Positions 18,278 to 26,867 of a DNA stretch of 64,000 nucleotides are shown here, piece after piece. The position numbers and the translations under genes were made by a program. The notes below the pieces were generated by a model, which did no database searches, was not told the origin of the DNA, and worked only from the letters and a program-made list of their open reading frames with translations. Position 1 is the stretch's first letter. The number at the start of each line of letters is the position of its first letter. The stretch lies in assembly GCF_006376685.1 (NCBI RefSeq), contig NZ_VEWL01000013.1, positions 1-64,000 on the forward strand. The letters run 5' to 3'. Source of the stretch: Ochrobactrum teleogrylli. Lineage in GTDB: Bacteria > Pseudomonadota > Alphaproteobacteria > Rhizobiales > Rhizobiaceae.

Positions 18278-18424
18278 AGCGGTTCCTGTTTTGATGGAAT
18301 CGTCGGAACCGCTCTATCTATTTGTTTTTACGCATTATCCAACGCATCGAAGCGGGATCAGAAATCAGTCCAGTGGACTGATTTCGCCGCGTAGGCGCTT
18401 CGCACTTTTGCTGGAAATGCTCTA
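18275..18424. repeat. Brucellaceae-type palindromic repeat element
   Basis: This 150-bp element is bounded by TAGAGC and GCTCTA. Its first hairpin pairs TAGAGCGGTTCC (18275-18286) with GGAACCGCTCTA (18305-18316), 12 perfect pairs. A second pairs GAAATCAGTCCA (18361-18372) with its complement at 18374-18385 around one base. The motif 'tttttacgcattatccaacgc' and the end 'ttttgctggaaatgctcta' are familiar from dispersed repeats of Brucella, Ochrobactrum and other Rhizobiales. The stop codon of the binding protein is part of it. Confidence 0.75.
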
Positions 18425-18499
18425 GCTCGGTTGCAAGGTCTGGCATTGCTTCGAGGAGGGCAGTGCCGGATTTTCCGGCAAGGGAACAGGGAGGATATC

Positions 18500-19408
18500 A
18501 TGGCCGTTATGGAAGAGGGCAGGCTCAGAAAGCCCTCCGGAATGTTTCGCAATCTGAATGCGAAAATTGCAGCACTTCCAATGATTGCGACTGTTCTCGT
18601 GGTCTTTATCGGTTGTACGCTCTGGACGGTCGCCTATTCCTTCACGTCCTCAAAATCGTTGCCGGTATGGAATTTTGTCGGCTTCGATCAATATGTCAGG
18701 CTCTTCGGCGCTTCCCGCTGGCATGTGTCTGTTCGCAATCTGGCAATCTACGGTGTTCTCTGCATGGGGTTCTCACTGGTGGTTGGCTTTTTGCTGGCGG
18801 CGCTGATGGACCAGAAGATCCGTTTCGAGAATACGTTTCGCACGATCTTTCTTTATCCTTATGCGCTGTCATTCATCGTGACCGGACTCGTCTGGCAATG
18901 GATATTCAACCCTCAACTGGGGTTGGAAAAAGTCATTCGCGATATAGGGTTCGACAGTTTTCAAATGGCGATCCTGTCAAGCCGGACCTATGTCATCTAC
19001 GCAATCGTCATTGCCGGGCTTTGGCAGATGACCGGACTGGTGATGGTCCTGATGCTGGCCGGATTGCGCAATGTGGATGATGAAATCTGGAAGGCCGCGC
19101 GTGTCGACGGCATTCCCAAGTGGAAAGCCTATCTCTTCATCATTTTGCCTATGATGCGCCCGGTGCTGGTGACAACAGTGGTGCTGATCGCGACCGGCAT
19201 TGTGAAACTCTATGATCTGGTTGTCGCCATGACCAATGGCGGTCCGGGGATCGCTTCGGAAGTGCCGGCCAAATATGTCTACGACTTCATGTTCGGCTGG
19301 GCCAATCTCGGACAGGGGCTTGCCGCTTCGACGGTCATGCTCACCACCGTCCTCATCATCCTCGTCCCATGGACCATGCTCGAATACAGCCGGAGGAAAG
19401 CGCGATGA
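18500..19408 (+). CDS. Sugar ABC transporter permease 1 (MalF/UgpA-like)
   Basis: This 302-residue inner-membrane protein has six predicted helices and the EAA loop typical of binding-protein-dependent permeases (DDEIWKAARVDGIPKWKAYLFIILPMM). AALPMIATVLVVFIGCTLWTV and the family motif VGFDQYVRLFG lie in the N-terminal region. The ATG at 18500 follows gggagg. It overlaps the second permease gene by four bases (ATGA). With the partner permease and the ATPase it forms a CUT1 importer. Confidence 0.87.
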   Translation: MAVMEEGRLRKPSGMFRNLNAKIAALPMIATVLVVFIGCTLWTVAYSFTSSKSLPVWNFVGFDQYVRLFGASRWHVSVRNLAIYGVLCMGFSLVVGFLLAALMDQKIRFENTFRTIFLYPYALSFIVTGLVWQWIFNPQLGLEKVIRDIGFDSFQMAILSSRTYVIYAIVIAGLWQMTGLVMVLMLAGLRNVDDEIWKAARVDGIPKWKAYLFIILPMMRPVLVTTVVLIATGIVKLYDLVVAMTNGGPGIASEVPAKYVYDFMFGWANLGQGLAASTVMLTTVLIILVPWTMLEYSRRKAR

Positions 19409-20367
19409 CGGAAGCAGTGCTGAACCGGAAAATGGAAACTGCGCTGGAGCGAACCGAGGTTCCGCTTGGCGTGGCGCAAGGCAGTGCTGCGCGGCCTTGG
19501 GGGCGCAAGCCGAAACGACGCTTTGCACCTGCTACTGTCATGCTCTACAGCATCCTGTTTGTAGCCGCTGTTTACTATCTTTTGCCACTCTATGTGATGG
19601 TTGTGACCTCATTGAAGGGCATGCCGGAAATACGCCTCGGCAATATCTTTGCGCCACCCGTCGAAGTCACGTTCGAACCGTGGGTCAAGGCATGGAGCCA
19701 GGCCTGCACCGGCCTTTATTGCGAAGGCATCCGCGCCGGGTTCTGGAACTCCGTCAAGATCACCGTGCCAAGCGTTATCGTGTCCATCGCCATTGCTTCG
19801 GTCAACGGATATGCGTTGGCGAACTGGAAATTCAAAGGATCGGAAATCTTCTTTTCGGTCCTGTTGTTCGGGGCGTTTATTCCTTATCAGGTCATGCTTT
19901 ACCCGCTTGTCATCATAACGCGGGAACTAGGCATATTCGGCACGCTGGCTGGTGTTGTGTTCGTCCACACGATTTTCGGCATGCCCATACTGACACTGTT
20001 GTTCCGCAATTATTTTGCCGCCCTGCCGCCCGAACTCTTCAAGGCCGCGCGGGTAGACGGTGCGGGATTCTGGCGCATCTTCTTCCAGATCATGCTGCCG
20101 ATGGCGTTCCCCATATTCGTGGTCGCGATCATTCTTCAGGTAACAGGAATCTGGAACGATTTTCTGTTCGGTGTGGTGTTCGCAGGAACGCAGAATTTTC
20201 CGATGACCGTTCAGCTCAACAATATCGTCAACTCCATGCAGGGTGTGAAGGAATATAACATCAATATGGCCGCCACCATTCTGACAGGCGCCGTACCCTT
20301 GTTCGTTTACTTCGTATCAGGCCGTTACTTCGTACGCGGTATCGCTGCGGGCGCAGTGAAAGGATGA
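19405..20367 (+). CDS. Sugar ABC transporter permease 2 (MalG/UgpE-like)
   Basis: This 320-residue partner permease has an EAA loop (PELFKAARVDGAGFWRIFFQ) and the C-terminal helix pattern of MalG-like subunits (GRYFVRGIAAGAVKG). The ATG at 19405 overlaps the preceding stop as ATGA, which fixes the start. An upstream in-frame ATG at 19369 lies inside the first permease gene. The 3' end again overlaps the next gene as ATGA. The run of overlaps implies tight translational coupling of the membrane complex. Confidence 0.87.
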   Translation: MTEAVLNRKMETALERTEVPLGVAQGSAARPWGRKPKRRFAPATVMLYSILFVAAVYYLLPLYVMVVTSLKGMPEIRLGNIFAPPVEVTFEPWVKAWSQACTGLYCEGIRAGFWNSVKITVPSVIVSIAIASVNGYALANWKFKGSEIFFSVLLFGAFIPYQVMLYPLVIITRELGIFGTLAGVVFVHTIFGMPILTLLFRNYFAALPPELFKAARVDGAGFWRIFFQIMLPMAFPIFVVAIILQVTGIWNDFLFGVVFAGTQNFPMTVQLNNIVNSMQGVKEYNINMAATILTGAVPLFVYFVSGRYFVRGIAAGAVKG

Positions 20368-21443
20368 ACCTCATGAATTCCAGTGTTTCCATTCAGGATC
20401 TGTCGCTCGATTTCGGTTCGGTCAACGTTCTGCAAAATCTCAATCTGGAGATCGGCGAGGGCGAGTTTCTCGTGCTTCTGGGACCATCCGGTTGCGGTAA
20501 GTCGACTTTGCTGAACTGTGTTGCAGGTCTGCTCGATATTTCCGAGGGTAGTATCTTCATCAAAGGGCGCAATGTCACATGGCAAGAGCCCAAGGATCGC
20601 GGCATCGGCATGGTGTTTCAGTCTTATGCGCTTTATCCGCAAATGACCGTCGAGAAAAACCTGTCTTTCGGTTTGCGCGTCGCGGGTCTGCCCAAGGCCG
20701 AGATCGACAAGCGCATCAAACGTGCGGCCGAAATCCTCCAGATTGAACCATTGTTGCAACGAAAGCCCTCGGCATTGTCGGGTGGCCAACGCCAGCGTGT
20801 CGCTATCGGGCGAGCGCTTGTGCGCGATGTCGATGTGTTTCTGTTCGACGAGCCGCTCTCCAATCTCGATGCCAAATTGCGTTCGGAACTGCGTGTCGAA
20901 ATCAAACGCCTGCACCAGAAGCTCGGCAATACGATGATCTACGTTACCCATGACCAGATCGAAGCCTTGACGCTGGCCGATCGTATCGCCGTGATGAAAG
21001 GCGGTGTCGTTCAACAGCTTGCCGATCCGCTGACGATCTACAATCGCCCCAGGAACCGCTTTGTTGCCGGGTTTCTGGGTTCGCCTTCCATGAATTTCTT
21101 TTCCGGCGAAATCGCTTCGCGAAGCGGCAAGCCGGTCTTCCACATAGGCGAAGCCGCGGTGCAACTCGACGGTTACGACGGCGCGCTGGAGCAGGGGCGG
21201 AAGGTGACGCTGGGTGTCCGCCCCGAACATATCAGGCTTGATGTCGCAGATGGCTTCGAGGCGACCGTCGATCTGGATGAGCCGATGGGCGCGGATAGTC
21301 TGGTCTGGCTCAAGCTAAACGGACATGCGCTTTCTGCGCGTGTCGAGGCCGGTAAGCGTTATCGGGCAGGCGATAAGGTCAGGATCGGCTTCAAAGCCGA
21401 CGCCCTGTCACTATTCGATTCTCAGTCTGAGGAAAGGCTTTAG
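20364..21443 (+). CDS. Sugar ABC transporter ATP-binding protein (MalK/UgpC-like)
   Basis: This 359-residue ATPase has Walker A GPSGCGKST (about residues 38-46), signature LSGGQRQR, Walker B VFLFDEPLSNLDAKLR and switch YVTHDQIEA. A C-terminal TOBE/MalK regulatory domain follows (VTLGVRPEHIRLDVADGF). This layout and length are those of CUT1 energising subunits. The start overlaps the permease stop in an ATGA junction. Confidence 0.9.
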   Translation: MNLMNSSVSIQDLSLDFGSVNVLQNLNLEIGEGEFLVLLGPSGCGKSTLLNCVAGLLDISEGSIFIKGRNVTWQEPKDRGIGMVFQSYALYPQMTVEKNLSFGLRVAGLPKAEIDKRIKRAAEILQIEPLLQRKPSALSGGQRQRVAIGRALVRDVDVFLFDEPLSNLDAKLRSELRVEIKRLHQKLGNTMIYVTHDQIEALTLADRIAVMKGGVVQQLADPLTIYNRPRNRFVAGFLGSPSMNFFSGEIASRSGKPVFHIGEAAVQLDGYDGALEQGRKVTLGVRPEHIRLDVADGFEATVDLDEPMGADSLVWLKLNGHALSARVEAGKRYRAGDKVRIGFKADALSLFDSQSEERL

Positions 21444-21596
21444 ATGAACAGCTACGCACGAGCGCGATAGCGCTTCCATCATATGTGAAACGACTGACTT
21501 TGAAGAGACGGCACGAAGAATTCGGGCCGTGACGGGAGCGCTTTGTCTCGTCGAAGCCCGGTTAAAATTCAGGATTTGGTTCGAAGGATGAAAGAC

Positions 21597-22343
21597 ATGA
21601 ACGGATATTCCTATCAACTCTATAGTTCCCGCAACTTCCAGCCATTGGAGCGCACTTTGACCATGCTGCGCGATCTCGGCTACAGCCGGGTGGAAGGATA
21701 TGGCGGCATCTATGGTGATCCGGTTCAACTGAAGAAAGATCTCGATGCTCTCGGGCTTTCCATGCCGACGGGGCATTTCGGTCTCGATATGTTGGAAAAC
21801 GAAATCGACCGTGTTCTGGAGATCGCAAAGGTTGCCGATATGAAAGCAATCTTTTGTCCCTATCTCGACGCGGATCGCCGTCCGGATACGGTTGCAGGCT
21901 GGCAGGCGTTCGGCAAACGGCTTGCCGCTGCCGGTGAACCCTATCGCAAGGCAGGCTACGCGTTCGGCTGGCACAATCACGATTTCGAGTTTCGGGTGCT
22001 GCCGGACGGCTCGGTTCCGCAAGAACATATTCTCGATGCGTCGCCGGAACTCGCATGGGAGGCCGATATAGCCTGGATCATCAAGGGCGGGGCCGACCCT
22101 CTTCGATGGATCGAACGCTATGGTGACCGCATCCTCGCTGTGCACGTCAAGGATATTGCGGTTAGCGGTGAAAAGACCAACGAGGACGGTTGGGAAGATG
22201 TGGGCCATGGAACGGTCGATTGGGCTGGATTGTTCGCAGCCCTGCGCAAAACGCCGGTGCGCTATTTCGTGATGGAACACGATAATCCATCGGACGATAC
22301 GCGGTTTGCCAGCCGTTCCATCGAAACCGTAAAGACACTTTGA
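21597..22343 (+). CDS. Sugar phosphate isomerase/epimerase, TIM barrel
   Basis: This protein of about 248 residues is of the xylose isomerase-like AP endonuclease 2 superfamily. LRDLGYSRVEGYGGIYG, YAFGWHNHDFEF, AWEADIAWIIKGG, ILAVHVKDIA and YFVMEHDNPSDD carry the expected acidic and His metal ligands. The ATG at 21597 has the best-spaced ribosome site (gaagga); 21588 and 21543 are alternatives. It is paired with a Gfo/Idh/MocA dehydrogenase. That pairing often marks keto-sugar or cyclitol catabolism, in which a 3-keto or inosose intermediate is processed. Confidence 0.78.
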   Translation: MNGYSYQLYSSRNFQPLERTLTMLRDLGYSRVEGYGGIYGDPVQLKKDLDALGLSMPTGHFGLDMLENEIDRVLEIAKVADMKAIFCPYLDADRRPDTVAGWQAFGKRLAAAGEPYRKAGYAFGWHNHDFEFRVLPDGSVPQEHILDASPELAWEADIAWIIKGGADPLRWIERYGDRILAVHVKDIAVSGEKTNEDGWEDVGHGTVDWAGLFAALRKTPVRYFVMEHDNPSDDTRFASRSIETVKTL

Positions 22344-22356
22344 TCTGGAGAAGAAA

Positions 22357-23523
22357 ATGACGAACATACTTGGTGTCGGCATTATCGGTTGCGGAAATAT
22401 ATCGGCGGCCTATCTGCGGCTTTCGCCGATGTTTCGATCCATCGAAATTCGGGCATGTGCCGATATTAATCCAGCGGCGGCCAAGGCGCGCGCTGAAGAA
22501 TTTGGCATAAAGACTCAGACCATCGATGAATTGCTGCAGAATGACGACATCGATATCGTCGTCAACCTGACTATTCCTGATGCGCATTACGCCGTCACAA
22601 AACAGATACTGGCCGCAGGCAAGCACGCCTATTCGGAAAAGCCGTTGGTTTTGTCCATGGAACAGGGGCTTGAACTGAAGGCGCTCGCCGATGGTCGCGG
22701 CCTCAAAGTGGGCTGCGCTCCCGACACATTTCTTGGTGGAGCGCATCAGCTTGCCCGGCGTGAAGTCGATCGTGGTCATGTCGGACGCATCACATCGGGC
22801 ACTTGCCATGTCATGAGCCATGGCATGGAGCACTGGCACCCGAACCCGGATTTCTTCTTCAAGCGCGGCGGTGGTCCCATCCTCGATCTGGGGCCCTATT
22901 ACATTGCCAATCTGATCAACCTGATCGGTCCGATAAAACGGGTTGCGGCGCTGACCTCAGCCGCGACGCCGACGCGGACTATCCTGTCGGAACCACGCAA
23001 GGGACAAATTATCCCGGTTGAAACTCCGACCACCATCCATGCGCTCCTTGAGTTTGAACAAGGCGCGACAATCACATTGTCTGCAAGCTGGGATGTCTGG
23101 TCGCATCGCCATGCAAATATGGAACTATATGGCACGGAAGGATCGCTCTATCTGCCCGATCCGAACTTCTTTGGCGGCGACGTGCAGGTGGTAAAACCGG
23201 GTCAGCCTGCGACGACTGTTGAAAATTGGAGCCATCCATTTGGTATTGCGAATGAAGAACATTCCAATGGTATGATGGCGAATTATCGTACAGCCGGATT
23301 GGCCGACATGGCGACTTCTATTCTGGAAGGCCGTGACATGCGCTGTTCGCTTGAACGCGCCTTGCATGGTGTCGATGTCATGCTCGCCATTCTCAAATCG
23401 GGCGAGGAGGGGCGTTTCGTTGAGGTGGCGACAACGTGCACCAGACCTGAAGCGCTTGATATTGCCGCCGCCGAGGCTTTACTGCTTCCGGCACAAGCCG
23501 AAGCAAAGCGGGCAATGAGCTAG
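22357..23523 (+). CDS. Gfo/Idh/MocA-family NAD(P)-dependent oxidoreductase
   Basis: This 388-residue enzyme has an N-terminal Rossmann fold (VGIIGCGNISAAYLRLSPMF, residues about 5-25). The family EKP motif is in AYSEKPLVLSMEQG, where the Lys is catalytic. The second-domain strand GGGPILDLGPYYIANLINL carries the D-x3-Y-type active-site residues. It oxidises or reduces a sugar or cyclitol ring hydroxyl with NAD(P). A ribosome site (ggagaag) precedes the ATG, 13 bases after the isomerase gene. It is the last gene of the operon. Confidence 0.85.
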   Translation: MTNILGVGIIGCGNISAAYLRLSPMFRSIEIRACADINPAAAKARAEEFGIKTQTIDELLQNDDIDIVVNLTIPDAHYAVTKQILAAGKHAYSEKPLVLSMEQGLELKALADGRGLKVGCAPDTFLGGAHQLARREVDRGHVGRITSGTCHVMSHGMEHWHPNPDFFFKRGGGPILDLGPYYIANLINLIGPIKRVAALTSAATPTRTILSEPRKGQIIPVETPTTIHALLEFEQGATITLSASWDVWSHRHANMELYGTEGSLYLPDPNFFGGDVQVVKPGQPATTVENWSHPFGIANEEHSNGMMANYRTAGLADMATSILEGRDMRCSLERALHGVDVMLAILKSGEEGRFVEVATTCTRPEALDIAAAEALLLPAQAEAKRAMS

Positions 23524-23545
23524 CTTCTTCTTTTCTCGAATAGCG

Positions 23546-23573
23546 CAAGCCGTTCGATCGTCGGAACGGCTTG
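23546..23573. terminator. Bidirectional terminator hairpin between oxidoreductase and LacI genes
   Basis: CAAGCCGTTC pairs perfectly with GAACGGCTTG over ten bases around an eight-base loop. It lies between two convergent genes, just after the oxidoreductase stop. It has no strong T-run, so it may act as a 3'-end processing or stability structure. Confidence 0.55.
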
Positions 23574-23593
23574 TAGCTCAACTTGTGCTTTCA

Positions 23594-24634
23594 TTATCCT
23601 ATCGTCTGGAGCGATTTTAGATCCGCTCCATTGATGCGCCCCAAAATCGCCTTGCCGAGCTGTTGCCCGGCCAGTTTGAAACTTTCCTCCACCACAATCA
23701 GGCCGGGGCGGAACCAGCGTAGAATTTGAGTGGACTGCTTCGCAGCAACATCAACTTCCTGACCGATATGCAATCCGGCATCTTCAATGCCCGCAACAAC
23801 AGCCAATGCTGCTGCGCTGCCCGAACATATGATGCCATCGGGGCGATCAGGACTTTTCATCAGATCGGCGATATAAACACGAAGATCTTCAAGTGGTGTA
23901 TCGAGATCAACACCTTCCAACGGCGAACCGAAGCAACCAAATTCCCGCAACCCTTCATAAAACCCATTGACCATATGGCGGTAATAGGTCAGCTGCGCTG
24001 GAGGGGTCAACAACACAAGCTTTTTGCGCCCGCAAGCGCTTAGCTCCCCCACCATCCTTCGGGCAAATGCTTGATTATCGAAGTCGTGATATGGATGGTC
24101 AATGCCTGCATCCGTTCGCCCGTGGGTGGCGAATGGAAAATCATGCTCGATCAGATAATGCACACGCTGATCGTCGGGTTCTGTACGTGAAAAAATGATA
24201 CCATCAGCGGAGCCGGTCTCAACGATATAGCGTATCGGCTCAATGGGCGCTCTGGAGTCGAAATAGGGTGTCACGATCAGATGATATTGGGTCTCGGCCA
24301 AAACGTCGGCCACGCCATGAATGACCTGACTGGTAAAGCCCATGATTTCGTCCTGTGTATTGAGGACAAGTGCGATGACGTTCGTCTTGCCTGTGCGCAG
24401 TCGCACTCCCGCCCGGTTGGGGCGATAACCGATTTGGCGCGCAATAAGCTGAACGCGTTTTCGAGTTTCAGGGCCGATTTCAGGAGCATCTTTCAAAGCG
24501 CGCGAAACGGTCGTGACACCGAGCCCAGTCATGAACGCGATCGTCTTCAACGTGGGCCGGTCATTCTCGTGGAATGATGTTGCCGGATTAAGTGGCTTCG
24601 AAGCGCCAGAACCTCGTTTGTCATTCATGCGCAT
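23594..24634 (-). CDS. LacI-family transcriptional regulator
   Basis: This protein of about 346 residues has an N-terminal helix-turn-helix and hinge (TLKTIAFMTGLGVTTVSRALKD, then KRVQLIARQIGYRPNRAGVRL) at about residues 22-70. A periplasmic-binding-protein-like sensor domain follows (VIALVLNTQDEIMGF, DGIIFSRTEPDD, PDGIICSGSAAALAV). I prefer the ATG at 24634 because the longer form begins with TTG at 24649. It is convergent with the sugar operon. The twin operators at 16828 and 17005 are the likely targets, with the imported sugar or a derivative as inducer. Confidence 0.85.
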   Translation of the reverse strand: MRMNDKRGSGASKPLNPATSFHENDRPTLKTIAFMTGLGVTTVSRALKDAPEIGPETRKRVQLIARQIGYRPNRAGVRLRTGKTNVIALVLNTQDEIMGFTSQVIHGVADVLAETQYHLIVTPYFDSRAPIEPIRYIVETGSADGIIFSRTEPDDQRVHYLIEHDFPFATHGRTDAGIDHPYHDFDNQAFARRMVGELSACGRKKLVLLTPPAQLTYYRHMVNGFYEGLREFGCFGSPLEGVDLDTPLEDLRVYIADLMKSPDRPDGIICSGSAAALAVVAGIEDAGLHIGQEVDVAAKQSTQILRWFRPGLIVVEESFKLAGQQLGKAILGRINGADLKSLQTIG

Positions 24635-25259
24635 TCTGTCCAAAAACAAAGGTCAATACAGGAGTTAACACCCAAACCATATTGTGCTGAACAACGAACG
24701 ACAAGAACTAGTTAGAGCGTTAATATCGCAAACTATTTTCAACGACCACAGATGGGATTTTTAGGTTTGCCATACGGTTTGTATCTGACGGTGTTGTGAC
24801 CCGGAAGATCGCGCGATGGACGGCACATGTGCTGAGCATTCATGCACAGGGAGGCTATCAGCCTGCAATACCGTTATACCGCGCCGCTTGTCGAGCCGGC
24901 GCTTCTGGCGATCATGTTTCACCGTATGGCTTTCAGGAGGGTGGCATAGATCCGGTTTAAAGATGTTTCGATAATATTCGCCCAAGCAATCAAGGCGATT
25001 TATGTGATATTTTAGATACATTAAGATATTAGAATTTTGATGGTTGCCTTTCCCCGCCAACGACCGGCGCGTGTATTTTTCAACCGAAGTCGATGTTTTC
25101 TAACGATAAAAGCTGAGTAATTTATGCATGTTTATTTTGTCCGCCTAGAATTCTTCTAAATCATTGTGATTGCGCGATATTTTTCGGACCTCTATGGCGT
25201 GAGACAGCTGCTATTTCGCAAATGCGGCTGTAAACATGTTGTCTGGAGCGCGCGAAGGA
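24635..25259. other. Intergenic region between lacI-like gene and fecI-like gene
   Basis: This AT-rich stretch of about 625 bases carries no convincing gene. A short frame around 24790-24960 (containing IARWTAHVLSIHAQGG) has no start or known domain and could be debris. The only supported element is the Irr-type box at 25144-25160. Divergent promoters for the LacI and sigma-factor genes must lie here. Confidence 0.45.
25144..25160. promoter_or_regulatory. Irr-type iron control element (ICE box) candidate
   Basis: The sequence TAGAA-TTC-TTCTA with a trailing AA (25146-25160) fits the Irr box of Rhizobiales, usually written TTTAGAA-N3-TTCTAAA, except for the first two positions. It lies 100 bases upstream of the sigma-factor start. 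Irr is the haem-responsive iron regulator of this group. Binding here would tie the siderophore uptake system to iron status. Confidence 0.55.
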
Positions 25260-25763
25260 ATGACTTCCCGGTTTTGGGATCTGACTGAACTTTATGAGAG
25301 CGAGCATATTAGTCTGCGGACTTTTGTGCGTCGTATTGTCGGAAACGCCGCCGCAGCCGAAGATGTCGTTCAGCAGGCCTTCCTGAACCTGCTTTCCCAC
25401 TATGACGATGCGGCACAGGTGCCGGGTCCCGCTTATGTGAAGCGCACAGCGCGCAATCTTGCGCTTAATCACTTACGTGACGCCCGTCGCAGGGCGGATG
25501 TGGAGTTGGAAGACGACGCGCCGGAGCGTTACGCCGACGGCACGCCTTCGCCGGAAATGACGGCGCTATTTCGCAGCGAGCTGCGACGTCTTTTGCAGGC
25601 CATCGCGGATTTGCCGCCGCGCCGCCGTCAGGCTTTCGTCCTCAATAGGATCGAAGGCCTCACTTACGATGAAGTGGCCGCGCGTATGGGAATTTCGCGC
25701 AATACGGTTATAACCCAGATTGTAGCGGCTCTGGCCGAACTCGACAAACGGCTCTCCGCATAG
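25260..25763 (+). CDS. fecI: FecI-type ECF sigma factor
   Basis: This 167-residue sigma-70 family protein has region 2 (LRTFVRRIVGNAAAAEDVVQQAFLNLL, plus KRTARNLALNHLRD) and region 4 (LPPRRRQAFVLNRIEGLTYDEVAARMGISRNTV), as in iron-starvation sigma factors. The ATG at 25260 is 12 bases after ggag and gives the usual FecI length; the ATG at 25236 is an alternative. FecR and a TonB receptor with a signalling domain follow at once. It should therefore transcribe this receptor operon when the receptor binds its ligand. Confidence 0.87.
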   Translation: MTSRFWDLTELYESEHISLRTFVRRIVGNAAAAEDVVQQAFLNLLSHYDDAAQVPGPAYVKRTARNLALNHLRDARRRADVELEDDAPERYADGTPSPEMTALFRSELRRLLQAIADLPPRRRQAFVLNRIEGLTYDEVAARMGISRNTVITQIVAALAELDKRLSA

Positions 25764-25790
25764 GAAGAGCCAAGGCAGTTGTGGACAGGC

Positions 25791-26720
25791 ATGAAGGATT
25801 TCGAGACTGACCCGGTTTTCATGAAAGCGCTGGAATGGTTCGTGCTTTTGCAGGACAAAGCCGTTAGCGCCGATGACCGGTGTGCGTTCTCGGTCTGGAT
25901 AGCGTCCGATCCGGCCCACCAGCTTGCTTATGAGCGTGCGCAAGCTCTGTGGCAGCGCTTTGATGCCGTGAAACCCGAATATGATAGATACAAGGGATCG
26001 AACCGTATCAGCAGGCGGGGTGTCGTTCTGGGCGGCTTCGCGGCGCTGGTACTGACGCCCGGTGCCTATATGCTGTCGCACCCCGGCTTGTTTGCGACCT
26101 ACAAGACGGCTGTGGGCGAGCGCCGAAGCTTTACCCTTGCCGATGGCAGCACGGTGGAGCTTGGCAGTTATTCCGCCCTTTCGGTCGATTTTTCGGACAA
26201 GCGCCGCGATCTGGTGCTGCATCAGGGACAGGGCTTCTTTCAGGTTGCCGCCGATGCGACGCGCCCTTTTGTGGTTTCCGCCAAAGGCGGCACCATCACC
26301 GCACTTGGTACGGCATTCGATGTCAAGCTGGACGAAGATGCGGTGATCGTTACCGTGGTTGAACATGCCGTGTCGGTGGCCTTTGGTGATGCTGCGCCAG
26401 TTCGACTTGATGAAGGCTGGCAGCTGACGTTCGGTGGTGGCGCTATCGCCACGCCGCATCGCTCTGACATTCAGATCGTCGAAGCATGGCGCAATGACCG
26501 CGTTATCTTTGAAGATGTACCGCTGCGCCGTGTGCTGACGGAACTCGAACGTTATCGCCGAGGCAGGATTTTCCTGACCGATGCCGAAATAGGCAATATG
26601 CCGGTGACGGCGATCTTCGATACTCGCGATGCGGAAGCGGCGCTTGCCACCATTGCGGAAACCCTTCCCGTCAAGGTTATGAACGCTTCCGGCTGGGTAA
26701 CAGTCGTCACACGGCGTTAA
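25791..26720 (+). CDS. fecR: FecR-type anti-sigma/sigma regulator
   Basis: This 309-residue inner-membrane protein has an N-terminal cytoplasmic DUF4880-type domain (ALEWFVLLQDKAVSADDRCAF), followed by one membrane segment (RGVVLGGFAALVLTPGAYML). The periplasmic FecR domain carries VGERRSFTLADGSTVELGSYSALSV and GTAFDVKLDEDAVIVTVVEHAV. The C-terminal STN-like part has FDTRDAEAALATIAETLPVKV. It relays the receptor signal to the sigma factor. The ATG at 25791 is preferred over an upstream one. It lies 27 bases after the sigma-factor gene. Confidence 0.87.
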   Translation: MKDFETDPVFMKALEWFVLLQDKAVSADDRCAFSVWIASDPAHQLAYERAQALWQRFDAVKPEYDRYKGSNRISRRGVVLGGFAALVLTPGAYMLSHPGLFATYKTAVGERRSFTLADGSTVELGSYSALSVDFSDKRRDLVLHQGQGFFQVAADATRPFVVSAKGGTITALGTAFDVKLDEDAVIVTVVEHAVSVAFGDAAPVRLDEGWQLTFGGGAIATPHRSDIQIVEAWRNDRVIFEDVPLRRVLTELERYRRGRIFLTDAEIGNMPVTAIFDTRDAEAALATIAETLPVKVMNASGWVTVVTRR

Positions 26721-26867
26721 CCTGACAAAAATTATCAAAAATATTTTCCGGACCGCTCATTAGTTCGCGTTTCCGAGGTGTCTAACCATCTGAGGGGCTG
26801 CTTGGCGGCCGCCATGAAACAGAGTTTCCCGCCCGTCGGCGGGGTGTCAGACATTGGGGATTGCAGC

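Noticed and set aside
18275-18424. CRISPR-like repeat
   Set aside because: The element is a single palindromic unit without regularly spaced copies or spacers.
21444-21596. Another copy of the palindromic repeat before the second isomerase gene
   Set aside because: Only a short AGCGC/GCGCT-type symmetry is present; it lacks the hallmarks of the 18275 element.
24761-25060. 99-codon minus-strand frame in the gap before the fecI-like gene
   Set aside because: No recognisable motif and AT-rich codons unlike neighbouring genes.
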